Source of the DNA: Loigolactobacillus bifermentans DSM 20003
GTDB taxonomy: Bacteria > Bacillota > Bacilli > Lactobacillales > Lactobacillaceae
Assembly: GCF_001434575.1 (NCBI RefSeq)
Contig: NZ_AZDA01000043.1
Span: 1 to 64,000 of the forward strand
Direction: 5' to 3'
Length of the DNA stretch: 64,000 nt
Shown: positions 51,808 through 60,253 of the stretch, in pieces
How the letters are laid out: every line of letters begins with the position of its first letter
How positions within the stretch are numbered: position 1 is the first letter of the stretch
Program-made: the position numbers and the translations under genes
Notes under the pieces: generated by a model
Told to the model about the DNA's origin: nothing
What the model saw: the letters and a program-made list of their open reading frames with translations, nothing else
Database searches by the model: none

Positions 51808-51914
51808 GTGGACGAGAAGTGGACGAGAGTGGACAAGCGTGGACGAGACCGGACGATAACCGGACGATAACCGGACGATAACCGGACGATAACCGGACGA
51901 TAACCGGACGATAA
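51808..51914. repeat. Short tandem repeat array (11-bp units)
   Basis: Six exact CCGGACGATAA units fill 51849-51914. They are preceded by four diverged 10-11 bp units of GTGGACGAGA type (51808-51848). The minus strand reads TTATCGTCCGG repeated. It lies between the isochorismatase-like gene and the terminator of the SDR gene and is not coding. Likely variable in copy number. Confidence 0.95.
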
Positions 51915-51952
51915 AACCAGCCCGCAAATGTAATGATTTGCGGGCTGGTTTT
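51913..51952 (-). terminator. Terminator after SDR gene
   Basis: AAAACCAGCCCGCAAAT-GTAATG-ATTTGCGGGCTGGTTTT, 17 perfect pairs. Confidence 0.9.
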
Positions 51953-51954
51953 CA

Positions 51955-52653
51955 TTACCCACGTAATTGCGGATAAATTTCAATGAATTCCCCATGATGG
52001 GACTGACCGTCATTTAGCAAAGCGCTGATTTTCGTGGCCACGTCGGCAGGGCTGTGGAAGCCAGGGTAGGTCAGGTTGCCGTTCAGGTCAGTGGTGGTCG
52101 GGCCAGGGTGAATGCTAAAGGTAGTGGCACCGGCCTTGGCTTGGGTCAGGTCTAACGCCATAGCTTGGGTCATCACGTTTTGGGCGGCTTTGGAAGTTTT
52201 ATAAGCTAGTGGATTCCACAATGGGTTTGGGTCAGTGGGAATGGTAATGTTCACAATGCGGCCAGCGTTTTGGTTCAGGCGGGGTAACAGGCCTTGGGTT
52301 AGTTGGTAGGTGCCGAAGAAGTTGACTTGCATGGTGGTTTGCAGGTCAGTTAGCGGGGTGGTCAGGCTATTGGCGGCACCACCAGGAATGCCGGCGTTGT
52401 TGATCAGTAGGTCTAAGTCAGGGTAAGTGGCGTTGATTGCAGCAACCGTTTCGGTTAAGGCGGCACTGTCTGCCAGATCCACGTGCACATAGGTGACGTT
52501 GGTGATGTCTTGCGTGGCCAATTGGGCGATGGCGGCTTCAGCGCGTTGAGCGTTGCGGGCACCGAGTAACACTTGTTGGGCTTGGGGTGCTAAAGCTTGG
52601 ACTAAGGCCAGGCCAATACCTTTATTGGCGCCAGTGATTAAAATAGTTTTCAT
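51955..52653 (-). CDS. Short-chain dehydrogenase/reductase
   Basis: 232 residues. ILITGANKGIGLALVQAL (cofactor), LDLLINNAGIPGG, catalytic YKTSK. The usual catalytic Ser three turns earlier sits in NITIPTDPNP, where Ser is replaced by Thr/Pro, so activity may be altered. Divergent from MerR; the palindrome between them is probably its promoter element. Confidence 0.88.
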   Translation of the reverse strand: MKTILITGANKGIGLALVQALAPQAQQVLLGARNAQRAEAAIAQLATQDITNVTYVHVDLADSAALTETVAAINATYPDLDLLINNAGIPGGAANSLTTPLTDLQTTMQVNFFGTYQLTQGLLPRLNQNAGRIVNITIPTDPNPLWNPLAYKTSKAAQNVMTQAMALDLTQAKAGATTFSIHPGPTTTDLNGNLTYPGFHSPADVATKISALLNDGQSHHGEFIEIYPQLRG

Positions 52654-52694
52654 CAGATCACAGCTTTCATTTAATTTGTTATAATGAGCTTAGA

Positions 52695-52714
52695 CCCTCA
52701 ACCTAGGTTGAGGG
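52695..52714. promoter_or_regulatory. MerR-type operator between SDR and MerR genes
   Basis: CCCTCAACCT and AGGTTGAGGG form a perfect 20-bp palindrome. On the minus strand TTGCCC and TAAGCT flank it with 19 bp, the MerR spacing. Confidence 0.75.
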
Positions 52715-52742
52715 CAAGGCTTATTTTGAAAGAAGTGAAAAA

Positions 52743-53183
52743 ATGTCAACTTATACCATTAAAGACGTGGCCCAGCAGTTTCAGTTGCCGATTTCCACCA
52801 TTCGTTATTACGATGAAAAAGGGTTATTGCCGTTTGTCGCCCGGGATGTGCACGGCAATCGGGTGTTTACTGATTCTGATTTAAACTTGATCAAAACCAT
52901 CGTCTGTTTGAAAACCACGGGGATGCCGTTGAAACAGATCCGGCAGTACATTCAATTGTGTTTACAAGGCCCCACGAGTATTCCGCAGCGGCAAGCGTTA
53001 TTAGCCCAGCATAAAGCTGCCGTGTTGCAGCAACAACAAGCTTTGGCGCAAGCATTACAAGAAATTGAGGTTAAATTAAATCGGTACAGTGCGCCAAATG
53101 CCGTGGGGATGATCCAGGCTGAGCTGGCTTATGTGGCCCAAGAAAAAGCGGCGCTGGATTTGCCGAACGCGTTTGCGCATTAA
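52743..53183 (+). CDS. MerR-family regulator
   Basis: 146 residues. TIKDVAQQFQLPISTIRYYDEKGLLPF is the winged helix, followed by a long coiled coil and short tail without a cysteine metal site. Divergent from an SDR gene; the pair mirrors the MerR-AKR unit at 31.7-33.2 kb but has a different operator sequence. Confidence 0.92.
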   Translation: MSTYTIKDVAQQFQLPISTIRYYDEKGLLPFVARDVHGNRVFTDSDLNLIKTIVCLKTTGMPLKQIRQYIQLCLQGPTSIPQRQALLAQHKAAVLQQQQALAQALQEIEVKLNRYSAPNAVGMIQAELAYVAQEKAALDLPNAFAH

Positions 53184-53322
53184 AGGTGGGCGGTTAAATC
53201 CATGGTGCGTCAGGTTGCTTTCTGAGAAACTCTCATTTTTAATTCATAAATTGTTGAATGCAAATTTGCTCCAAGCTTGTAAACTAAAGCATAATTGTTT
53301 TTAGAAAGCAGGCTGAACAAAA

Positions 53323-54465
53323 GTGAAATTTAAAACACGCCGGCAACGTTATGCGGCACAGCAAGGCCCGAATTGGGCGCTGTTGGGGTTACTTGGCGTT
53401 TTCGGATTGGTGGCGGTTTTTGCCATTGGCTGGAGTCTCGGACGGCGCCAGGCCCCACAACGGGTGAAAATCGAAACGGTGCCAGCAGTGAACCATCAGC
53501 CTGCCCACGTTAACGCCGCGGCCTAACGTGAGCTGACCCAACAATTTCAAGCGGCCAATTTTTCTGGAACCGCGATCATCATTCAAAAAGGGCGTTTGGT
53601 GGCCCAGTACAGCCACGGTTTCGCGAATGTCAGCACCAAACAAGGCAACGGTTTGAAAACCATGTATGAAATTGATTCGGTGCAGAAAAGTTTAACGGCT
53701 GGCATTTTGGCCCAGCAATTAAATGCCAATAAGGTGCAGTTTACCACGCCATTAGCCCATTTTTACCCGCGTTTTAAGCCGGAGCCCCAGTTAACGGTGG
53801 CCCATGCCTTGCACATGACCTCTGGGTTAAGCACCAAGGCCACCTTGCCTGGCAAAACGGATCAGGCGGTGTTAGCCGCTAATTTACGCAAGCTCACCTA
53901 TCAACCGAAAAATTTTGGTAAATTTCAATACACGCCAGTGAACTATGTGCTGTTAGCTGGCATTAGTGAAAAGCTGACCCACCGGAGTTACCGGCAGTTA
54001 TTTACCAGGACGTACATTAAGCCGCTGGGGTTAAAACAGACCCGGTTTGCGGATGCTTTAGGCCAGACGCCATTAGCGGCCCAAGGCTATTACGCCAAGG
54101 ATTACCACCAAAAACAACTAACGGTGGCCAAGCCGAATTGGGACCTGATTCGCGGTGAGCTGGGCACGGGCCAAGTGTTCATGTCGGTGCTGGATCTGTA
54201 TCATGCTGAACAGGCCTTGGTCAATGGTAAGATCACCGGCGCTAGTCATGATCTGTTGTACGTGAAAAAGGGCGTTTACAGCGGTGGTTTTTATGTGAAG
54301 CAACCGTATTACCAAGCCAACGGCACCGGCTATGGGTACAACGGCAGCATTGCCATTAGCCACAACGGCCAAAACGCAGTGCTGTATTTAAGCAATATCC
54401 AAACCAACAATCGCAATCAGCTGTTAACGGCAGAACGCAAGTTAATGGTGAAATATGGGCAATAA
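53323..54465 (+). pseudogene. Serine hydrolase (beta-lactamase/PBP-like), interrupted by in-frame stop
   Basis: One reading frame with a single TAA at 53524-53526. The first part (67 residues) has a membrane anchor WALLGLLGVFGLVAVFAIGWSLG; the second continues in the same frame with RELTQQFQAANFSGTAIII and the hydrolase domain: SVQK (SxxK) in YEIDSVQKSLTAG, YTPVN (YxN-like), and a late GYGYNGSIAISHNG. Intact length would be ~380 residues. Without the stop it would be a membrane-anchored penicillin-binding/esterase-like protein. Likely a recent nonsense mutation, unless the stop is read through. Confidence 0.85.
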
Positions 54466-54473
54466 GTAAGTAT

Positions 54474-54499
54474 CCACCAGCTTAGCTGGTGGCTTTTTT
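54474..54499 (+). terminator. Terminator after broken hydrolase gene
   Basis: CCACCAGC-TTA-GCTGGTGG followed by CTTTTTT. Confidence 0.85.
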
Positions 54500-54528
54500 A
54501 TTCGTCCTAAAAGGGCTTGCTACACACA

Positions 54529-55140
54529 AAAGCCCCTAAAAAGGGGCCCAGCAAAGACTACCAACCGCTTACCGTCGTATTAGTCTAGTTGTTATGATTA
54601 TCGAATGGATCTCGATAATCTCGCTTCGTCATTTTATCGTTGAGTTGATCTTCAGCCTCTTGTTCTCGAATATATTTTGCAATTGTTTTTTGATTCAGTC
54701 CTACTGTATTAACATAATATCCTCTTGCCCAAAAAACTCCTGTTACCGTATTTATATTTTAAATTGGCGTGTCGCTCGTGTATGATGATCGCACTACGCC
54801 CTTTTAAATAACCTACAAAGCTAGCCACACTCATTTTAGGTGGGATTTTTACGAGCATATGGACGTGATCTGGCATTGCGTGTGCCTCAATTATTTCAAC
54901 ATCTTTCAATTCACATAAACGTCGTAAAATTCTCCCGATGTCTGCTCTTAATTTGCCATAAATAACTTTTCTACGATACTTGGGTGTAAAAACCAAGTGA
55001 TACTTACAATTCCATCTCGTATGTACTAAGCTACTATCGTCTTTTGTTTGTGAAGACATAAAACATCCTTTCGATTCTATTTTTGGTTGGTAGGATGGCT
55101 ATTATTACGTATTGGAATTGATTTTTTTTGAACAGTTGGT
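54529..55140 (-). mobile_element. IS200/IS605-family element (tnpA only)
   Basis: Contains a Y1-type transposase gene and flanking hairpins typical of the family: GCCCC-TAAAAA-GGGGC near 54531-54546 downstream, and ATCCT...AGGAT with TCGATTC inside at about 55066-55098 upstream. No tnpB is present and no target duplication is expected. Exact ends are not determined. Confidence 0.7.
54585..55059 (-). pseudogene. tnpA: IS200-type transposase TnpA, frameshifted
   Basis: The frame opens with HTRWNCKYHLVFTPKYRRKV and has the HUH motif MPDHVHMLVKIPP. At a run of six T (about 54742-54747) it shifts: the original frame ends after RSFLGKRILC, whereas one base fewer restores FWARGYYVNTVGLNQKTIAKYIREQE (core GYYVNTVGLNQKT, carrying the catalytic Tyr region) up to a TAG at 54585. 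A one-base expansion of the homopolymer has probably inactivated it, unless frameshifting occurs there. Confidence 0.85.
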
Positions 55141-55142
55141 GT

Positions 55143-56552
55143 TTACTCTTCGTAGGCTAAGACTTCATCAGATAGCGGTTCTTCTTTCAATGCCAAGGCC
55201 AGGACCAGCAGCACAATGGCGACTGGAATCGTCCAGTTGAAAACGGTCTGGTAGGCCACCAGCGCATGGCTGCTGTGAGCCGCCAGCGTCACGGCGAGAA
55301 TCACGCCGTAGATTGCTGACCCAAACGCGCCGCCTAAGGTCTTGAAGAAATTCAACACGCCAGTCGCCGTGCCGAGGTCTTTGATGGCAACGGTGTTTTG
55401 GCCTGCCAACAAGCTGATTTGGGTGAACAACCCGACACCAAGGCCGATCGGGATCTGCCACAACATGATCAACCACGTTGAGCTATAAGCGGTTAGACGG
55501 CCGAGGCCGAAGAAGCCGATGCCGACCAAGACGGCGCCGATAATTGGAAAAATTTTGTACTTGCCGGTTTTCTCAATCACAGACCCGGCAATCATCGTTG
55601 CCACGATCATGGCCACCATCGTTGGGGCAATGTAGAAGCCGGACTGGCTGGCGGAAACGTGGGCAATAGTTTGCGCAAACATCGGAATGAAAATCATCGA
55701 GACGAACAGCACGGCGGTCGACAAGGCGAACATGATGCTAGCGTTGACGAAAGTGCCATTTTTGAACAAGGACAACGGCGTCAAGGCGCTGTCTTTTTGC
55801 CGGTGTTCAACCAGCAGATAAGCGACCAACGATACGATGGCAATGGCAATCATCGTATACATCGACCCGGAGTTCCACGCCACGCTTTGACCACCAAGGG
55901 TCACGACCAGCAGCGTGAACGTGGTGAAGGCCGTGGCCAACAACCCGCCGAGGTAGTCGATTTTCTGGGTTTGAGCATTGTTGCGTGGCAGATGGAGCTT
56001 GAATGCTTGGAGGATCAAGGCAATCACGCCAATCGGCAGGTTGATGAAGAAAATCCATCGCCATGACAAGAATTGAACGAAGTAACCGCCGAGAATCGGC
56101 CCGGCGACCAGACTGATCATGCTGATCAATCCGAACAGTGCCTGATACTTGCCGCGGCTTCTCGCAGGCACAACGTCTGCCATTACGGCTTGGACTAGCG
56201 AATTCAAGCCGCCGGCACCGATGCCTTGAAATACCCGCGCGGCAATCAGAAACGGCATCGACGTTGCCAGGCCGCTCATCAGCGACCCAAGCAAGAATAT
56301 GGCCAAGGCGATCTGTAAGATATTCTTGCGCCCGAAGATGTCGCCGAGTTTACCAAAAATCAGCGTCATCACGGCGCTGGTCAACATGAAGCCTGTGATG
56401 ATCCAAGACGACAAGTTTAGCTGGCCGAGGTCAGCGACGATGCCGCTCAAGGCGGTGGTGGTGATGGTTTGGTCCAGCGATGACATGAACAAGACGAGGC
56501 TGAGTGGTAAGAACGTCCAGAACAGGTTCGTTGGTTTTGTAGTAGTTTGCAT
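55143..56552 (-). CDS. MFS multidrug transporter, DHA2 family
   Basis: 469 residues, 12-14 helices. Motifs: MSSLDQTITTTALSGI, GKLGDIFGRKNIL (motif A), VAGPILGGYFVQFLSWRW (motif C). Codon use is GC-richer than most neighbours. The ATG at 56552 with AAGAGGAG is chosen. Divergent from TetR at 56680 with matching operators. Part of a block that looks imported. Confidence 0.92.
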   Translation of the reverse strand: MQTTTKPTNLFWTFLPLSLVLFMSSLDQTITTTALSGIVADLGQLNLSSWIITGFMLTSAVMTLIFGKLGDIFGRKNILQIALAIFLLGSLMSGLATSMPFLIAARVFQGIGAGGLNSLVQAVMADVVPARSRGKYQALFGLISMISLVAGPILGGYFVQFLSWRWIFFINLPIGVIALILQAFKLHLPRNNAQTQKIDYLGGLLATAFTTFTLLVVTLGGQSVAWNSGSMYTMIAIAIVSLVAYLLVEHRQKDSALTPLSLFKNGTFVNASIMFALSTAVLFVSMIFIPMFAQTIAHVSASQSGFYIAPTMVAMIVATMIAGSVIEKTGKYKIFPIIGAVLVGIGFFGLGRLTAYSSTWLIMLWQIPIGLGVGLFTQISLLAGQNTVAIKDLGTATGVLNFFKTLGGAFGSAIYGVILAVTLAAHSSHALVAYQTVFNWTIPVAIVLLVLALALKEEPLSDEVLAYEE

Positions 56553-56574
56553 AAATGCTCCTCTTTTCGAAAAT

Positions 56575-56653
56575 GTTACTTGGTAACTTTTAACAAGGGA
56601 CATCATAACAATTGAACAATCTATTGTCAACTAAAAGTTACTAGGTTACTTTT
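56575..56653 (-). promoter_or_regulatory. MFS/TetR divergent promoter with two operators
   Basis: Operators GTTAC-TTG-GTAAC with TTTT after it (56575-56591) and AAAAGTTACTAGGTTACTTTT core at 56633-56653 share the GTAACTTTT half. Minus strand TTGACA, 17 bp, TATGAT lies between them. Confidence 0.75.
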
Positions 56654-56679
56654 TTACGGTTTTATGCTATGATGAGGTC

Positions 56680-57240
56680 ATGGGAAAACGAGAAGAAAAA
56701 AAACAAGCTAAGCGTGAAGAAATCTTCACCGTTGCAATTAAATTATTCGATGAGCAAGGCTATGATAATGTAACCACTGCACAAATCGCCGCCAAATGCC
56801 ATATCGCTAAGAAGACTCTTTTTCAATACTTCGCGTCCAAAGAGGATATTATCTTTGAGGACGAAAACGAGTTGATCAACACAGTAATCGCGCAAATATC
56901 CCGAGAGGGTGATGTTTGGAGCCAATTCGTCGCGTGGTTATCAAGCAATACACATGATAAAGATGCGGAACAGACAAATATTCCCGAGGCATTGCGGTTA
57001 CCAGAAATTATCGAGGCAAACAACACCTTGTTCGGTCGTCTCTTGAAAATGTGGGCTAAGTATCAAGTGCGGATAACGGACTTTCTAGTGAACGAACGGG
57101 GATATTCCTATTTGCGGGCCTCGGCATTGGCGGATATTATGGTTCATGTGTTAAAGGAAAGCTTTTCTCAACAAGCATCCATAAAGGAAATTCTAGATGC
57201 GCATGTGAGCGTCGCAAAGATGTGTCTAGAATCGAAGTAA
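56680..57240 (+). CDS. TetR/AcrR-family regulator of MFS pump
   Basis: 186 residues. HTH YDNVTTAQIAAKCHIAKKTLFQYFASKEDII at about 27-57; long helical ligand domain. AT-rich relative to the window average, as are the following TetR and MFS genes. Followed by a terminator GGCCG...CGGCC-TTTTT at 57250-57283. Confidence 0.9.
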   Translation: MGKREEKKQAKREEIFTVAIKLFDEQGYDNVTTAQIAAKCHIAKKTLFQYFASKEDIIFEDENELINTVIAQISREGDVWSQFVAWLSSNTHDKDAEQTNIPEALRLPEIIEANNTLFGRLLKMWAKYQVRITDFLVNERGYSYLRASALADIMVHVLKESFSQQASIKEILDAHVSVAKMCLESK

Positions 57241-57249
57241 TTAGGTTGT

Positions 57250-57283
57250 GGCCGCTTCTGGAACTGATAGTGACGGCCTTTTT
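57250..57283 (+). terminator. Terminator after TetR gene
   Basis: GGCCG with CGGCC around a ~19-base loop, then TTTTT. Moderate strength. Confidence 0.6.
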
Positions 57284-57316
57284 AATGGTTAAATCAAAAT
57301 TAAGACAATTTCGTTG

Positions 57317-57339
57317 ACCGAAAGTCATTGACTTTCGGT
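57317..57339. promoter_or_regulatory. Palindromic operator before second TetR gene
   Basis: ACCGAAAGTCA-T-TGACTTTCGGT, 11-bp perfect arms, 37 bases before the start. TTTTTT follows, so it could also terminate. GACCGAAAGTCAT recurs before the MFS gene at 58005-58017. Confidence 0.75.
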
Positions 57340-57375
57340 TTTTTTCAGCGTATAACTTATTTCTGGAGGTGCGGC

Positions 57376-57969
57376 ATGACAAAACGAGACGAGGCTGCAG
57401 AGGCAACCAAACAACTTTTAATAGAAACCGCTGACCGATTATTTGGTCAACATGGTTTTGAAAATCTATCCGTCGAAGATATTACAGCTGCCAGTGGTGT
57501 AGCCAAAGGCACGTTTTATCACCACTTCAAGTCGAAATCTGACATTATCCCGGCAATCATTCAAAGCCATCTTGCGGACTTTAATCTGACTGTTCCAGTA
57601 GAAGAAGATGCTACTGCCATCGATGGCATTGGTCTTTACCTAGAACAGTTCGTTGAACTACTACTGAACTTCAATGTCAGGCGTGCTCGCCAATGGATTC
57701 AATATATTGTTGAGCCATCAAACCAGCAGAAATGGTTAGACGACTGGCTGAGTATGAAGAAGTTCCTCACAACCTTAATCAAGGATCAGAAGTTGGCTGA
57801 ATCGACCCCGATAGATCAACTTGCTAAGCAGTTGATGACGGAAATATACGGTGTCATGGTAAGCTGGTGCATTTCCCCGGATGACGTTTCTCCAAAAGTT
57901 GTGATTACGGATTTCAACAAGAATCAGCTTCCTTATATTTTAGAAACATATCTTCAATCTAACAGCTGA
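57376..57969 (+). CDS. TetR/AcrR-family regulator
   Basis: 197 residues. HTH FENLSVEDITAASGVAKGTFYHHFKSKSDII at about 28-58 and a C-terminal helical domain. The ATG at 57376 with CTGGAGG is chosen 16 codons inside the longest frame, which begins inside the operator. It precedes a Bcr/CflA-type MFS gene whose upstream region carries the same GACCGAAAGTCAT motif, so it likely represses both. Confidence 0.9.
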   Translation: MTKRDEAAEATKQLLIETADRLFGQHGFENLSVEDITAASGVAKGTFYHHFKSKSDIIPAIIQSHLADFNLTVPVEEDATAIDGIGLYLEQFVELLLNFNVRRARQWIQYIVEPSNQQKWLDDWLSMKKFLTTLIKDQKLAESTPIDQLAKQLMTEIYGVMVSWCISPDDVSPKVVITDFNKNQLPYILETYLQSNS

Positions 57970-58015
57970 GGTCATTGCGACCTCTTTATTTTAGGACTTT
58001 CATTGACCGAAAGTC
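57968..58015 (+). promoter_or_regulatory. Terminator and operator between TetR and MFS genes
   Basis: GAGGTC-ATTGC-GACCTC-TTTATTTT (57968-57992) terminates the TetR transcript. GACTTTC-N7-GAAAGTC (57995-58015) matches half-sites of the palindrome at 57317. Confidence 0.65.
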
Positions 58016-58035
58016 ATCGAAACGGAGGAATTATC

Positions 58036-59211
58036 TTGAATTCAAAAAAGTCACTGTCATTCCTGCTCATCTTAAGTGGGTTAATGGCATCAACATCACT
58101 TTCCACAGATGTTTATTTACCGGCAATGCCGGCAATGCAAAGCAATCTCGGCGGGAAGTCTGCATTAACTGTCACAAGCTTTCTGATAGGATTCGCCATT
58201 GCACAACTGATATGGGGCCCAATCAGCGACAGAATTGGTCGAAAGAAACCGTTGTTTATTGGCATGGGGTTGTTCTTAGTAGGATCAATCGGCTGTGCAG
58301 TATCACCAACAATGGGACTAGTTATTTTCTGGCGGGTAGTGCAGGCCATTGGCGCTTGTGTGGGGCCGATGCTTAGTCAGGCCATGATCAGGGATCTTTA
58401 TGTCGCTAATAAAGCGGCCGAGATGCTATCTATACTGACCGTCATTTTATCGATTGCACCAATCCTTGCGCCATCACTAGGTGGGCTCCTGCTTAACGTC
58501 GGTTCTTGGCGACTGATCTTTATCTTCATGGCGATTATCGCCGCAGTGCTGCTAATGTCCGTATTGAAATTACCAGAAACACTAAAACCAGAGAATCGGC
58601 ACTCTTTTCCGATTTCGATTGTGTTCAAGCGGTACGGTCAATTATTGAAGCAAAAGACGTTTGCACTGTACACTGCTAGCTTGACTCTTTTCTACGTTGG
58701 CATTTATGCATTCATTACGGGCTCATCGACGGTTTATATCAGCTACTTCCATGTTAGTTCACAAGCATATGGTTTATTCTTTGGCGTGAACATCATTGGG
58801 GTGTCCTTGGTCAGTCTGTTAAACCGCTGGCTGCTTAATCATTACTCATTATCAACGCTGATGAAAGCCTCAACCACTATTGCGGCGTTATCTGCGATCG
58901 TATTGATGATCGACGGTATCACAGGATTTATGGGAATCTGGGGAATTGTGGTACCGATGTTCTTCGTCTTTAGCATGAATGGTATCATCACCGCCTGTGC
59001 TACCTCAGCTGCGCTTGCAGATGTTCCAGATGACATGGCTGGTTCGGCGGCAGCGTTAATTGGTTCGTTGCAATATGGGAGCGGAATCCTATCATCAGCA
59101 CTACTTGCACTTTCAAATGGTACCCCTACGGTAATGGCTTCCATTATTGGGGTTGCAGTTACCCTTTCGGCATTGGTTGCATGGTTTAGTAAGGAACAAT
59201 CAAATAACTAG
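58036..59211 (+). CDS. MFS drug transporter, Bcr/CflA family
   Basis: 391 residues, 12 helices. STDVYLPAMPAMQSNLGG and QLIWGPISDRIGRKKPLFIG are diagnostic of Bcr/CflA pumps. TTG start with CGGAGG seven bases upstream. Behind the TetR-type operator. Codon use differs from the core genes, consistent with lateral transfer of the 56.6-59.3 kb block. Confidence 0.92.
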   Translation: MNSKKSLSFLLILSGLMASTSLSTDVYLPAMPAMQSNLGGKSALTVTSFLIGFAIAQLIWGPISDRIGRKKPLFIGMGLFLVGSIGCAVSPTMGLVIFWRVVQAIGACVGPMLSQAMIRDLYVANKAAEMLSILTVILSIAPILAPSLGGLLLNVGSWRLIFIFMAIIAAVLLMSVLKLPETLKPENRHSFPISIVFKRYGQLLKQKTFALYTASLTLFYVGIYAFITGSSTVYISYFHVSSQAYGLFFGVNIIGVSLVSLLNRWLLNHYSLSTLMKASTTIAALSAIVLMIDGITGFMGIWGIVVPMFFVFSMNGIITACATSAALADVPDDMAGSAAALIGSLQYGSGILSSALLALSNGTPTVMASIIGVAVTLSALVAWFSKEQSNN

Positions 59212-59252
59212 GCACGTGATAAGATTTTCACCCCTTGCTAGCTTCATCAGAA

Positions 59253-59283
59253 AGCCTCTAGTCGCCTGACTAGAGGCTATTTT
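59253..59283 (+). terminator. Terminator after MFS gene
   Basis: AGCCTCTAGTC-GCCT-GACTAGAGGCT, 11 perfect pairs, then ATTTT. Confidence 0.85.
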
Positions 59284-59365
59284 GTTTGAAATGTCAAATA
59301 AGTTTGATATAAAATGTAAAACATGTTTTGCTATAATTATTAAAGCATGAAGCGAGGTCAAGCCA

Positions 59366-59560
59366 ATGGAGAATTCAATTCGAGTGCGGCGTAAGGCATT
59401 GAAAATGTCCCAGGCGGAGCTAGGGGACCTGACCAAGGTGACGCGGCAAACCATTAACGCCATTGAAAACGCCAAGTATGATCCGTCATTGGCGTTGGCG
59501 TTTAAATTAGCGCGCACCTTAGACACAACGGTGGATGACTTGTTTCAGGATCAGGCTTAA
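59366..59560 (+). CDS. Small XRE-family regulator
   Basis: 64 residues, essentially one HTH_3 domain: IRVRRKALKMSQAELGDLTKVTRQTINAIENAKYDPSLALAFKLA. Such YozG/Cro-like regulators usually precede a small membrane protein gene; here the following membrane gene is interrupted by a stop. RBS is weak (GCGAGG). Confidence 0.9.
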   Translation: MENSIRVRRKALKMSQAELGDLTKVTRQTINAIENAKYDPSLALAFKLARTLDTTVDDLFQDQA

Positions 59561-59591
59561 TGGGGATTGTTATCAATTTGGAGGCGATAAA

Positions 59592-60056
59592 ATGAGTCGG
59601 GCAAATCGTATTATTCGATTAACGTTTTGGTTTAATAATTTGCAATTTATTTTGTTGGCGTTGCTGGCATTATGTACGTTTTCAAACATGCCTTAGGTGA
59701 ACACGCGGCCTAATTCAGCGGTCTTGATTGGGGTCGTGGTGCTTTTAGTTGTCTCATGGATCGTTGAGTATGGCATTCTATTTAAGAAATACGATGTGGG
59801 GCCGATGCAGTTATCCCGGCATCCATTGGATTATTTTACCGACGATGAACGGGAGCAGGCCATGGCCAAGCAAGTGCATGAAAAAGTAATGCGGCAATAT
59901 ATGTGTTGGTTTTTCTTACTGTTTGCGGTGGTGCTTTTTCTCAGTCAGAGCCCAGCTTGGTTGCCGCTGATTTTTATTTTGATCTGGAGTTTTGCGGCCA
60001 TTTTGATCAATTGTCAATATTTTTATTGGTGGCATCAATTAGATGCCGCGGTTTAG
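59592..60056 (+). pseudogene. Small membrane protein partner of XRE regulator, with in-frame stop
   Basis: ATG at 59592 with TTGGAGG upstream opens a frame beginning MSRANRIIRLTFWFNNLQFI and containing one membrane helix, stopped by TAG at 59694-59696. The same frame resumes at once with GTG at 59697 and runs 119 residues with further helices (IGVVVLLVVSWIVEYGILF; WFFLLFAVVLFL). The whole reads as one ~154-residue protein split by a nonsense codon. Reinitiation at the GTG is possible but it has no ribosome site of its own. Confidence 0.7.
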
Positions 60057-60104
60057 CAGGGCCGCTGGTTGCAAAGGAAATCTAGCGACGTGATAATATT
60101 TAAT

Positions 60105-60149
60105 AAAGAGGCGATCCATTCCCAATTAACGGGACGAATCGTCTTTTTT
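60105..60149 (+). terminator. Possible terminator
   Basis: AAAGAGGCGAT and ATCGTCTTT with a G-U pair around a 22-base loop, then T. Weak to moderate. Confidence 0.5.
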
Positions 60150-60253
60150 AGGTGCTATTTTATAACTAAAACGTATAGTTATCATTACAAAATAGGCATT
60201 AGACATTAAAATGAATTGGCCGTAAACTTTGGACTTGTAAAGAAACGGAGGTC

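Noticed and set aside
51808-51914. CRISPR-like array
   Set aside because: Units are contiguous 10-11 bp repeats with no spacers and no cas genes nearby.
51697-52013. Minus-strand ORFs with repeated VIVRLSSGYRP
   Set aside because: They are the translation of the 11-bp tandem array and lack plausible ribosome sites.
53323-53526. Separate 67-residue membrane protein
   Set aside because: It is in frame with, and directly continues into, the serine hydrolase domain, so one interrupted gene is the simpler reading.
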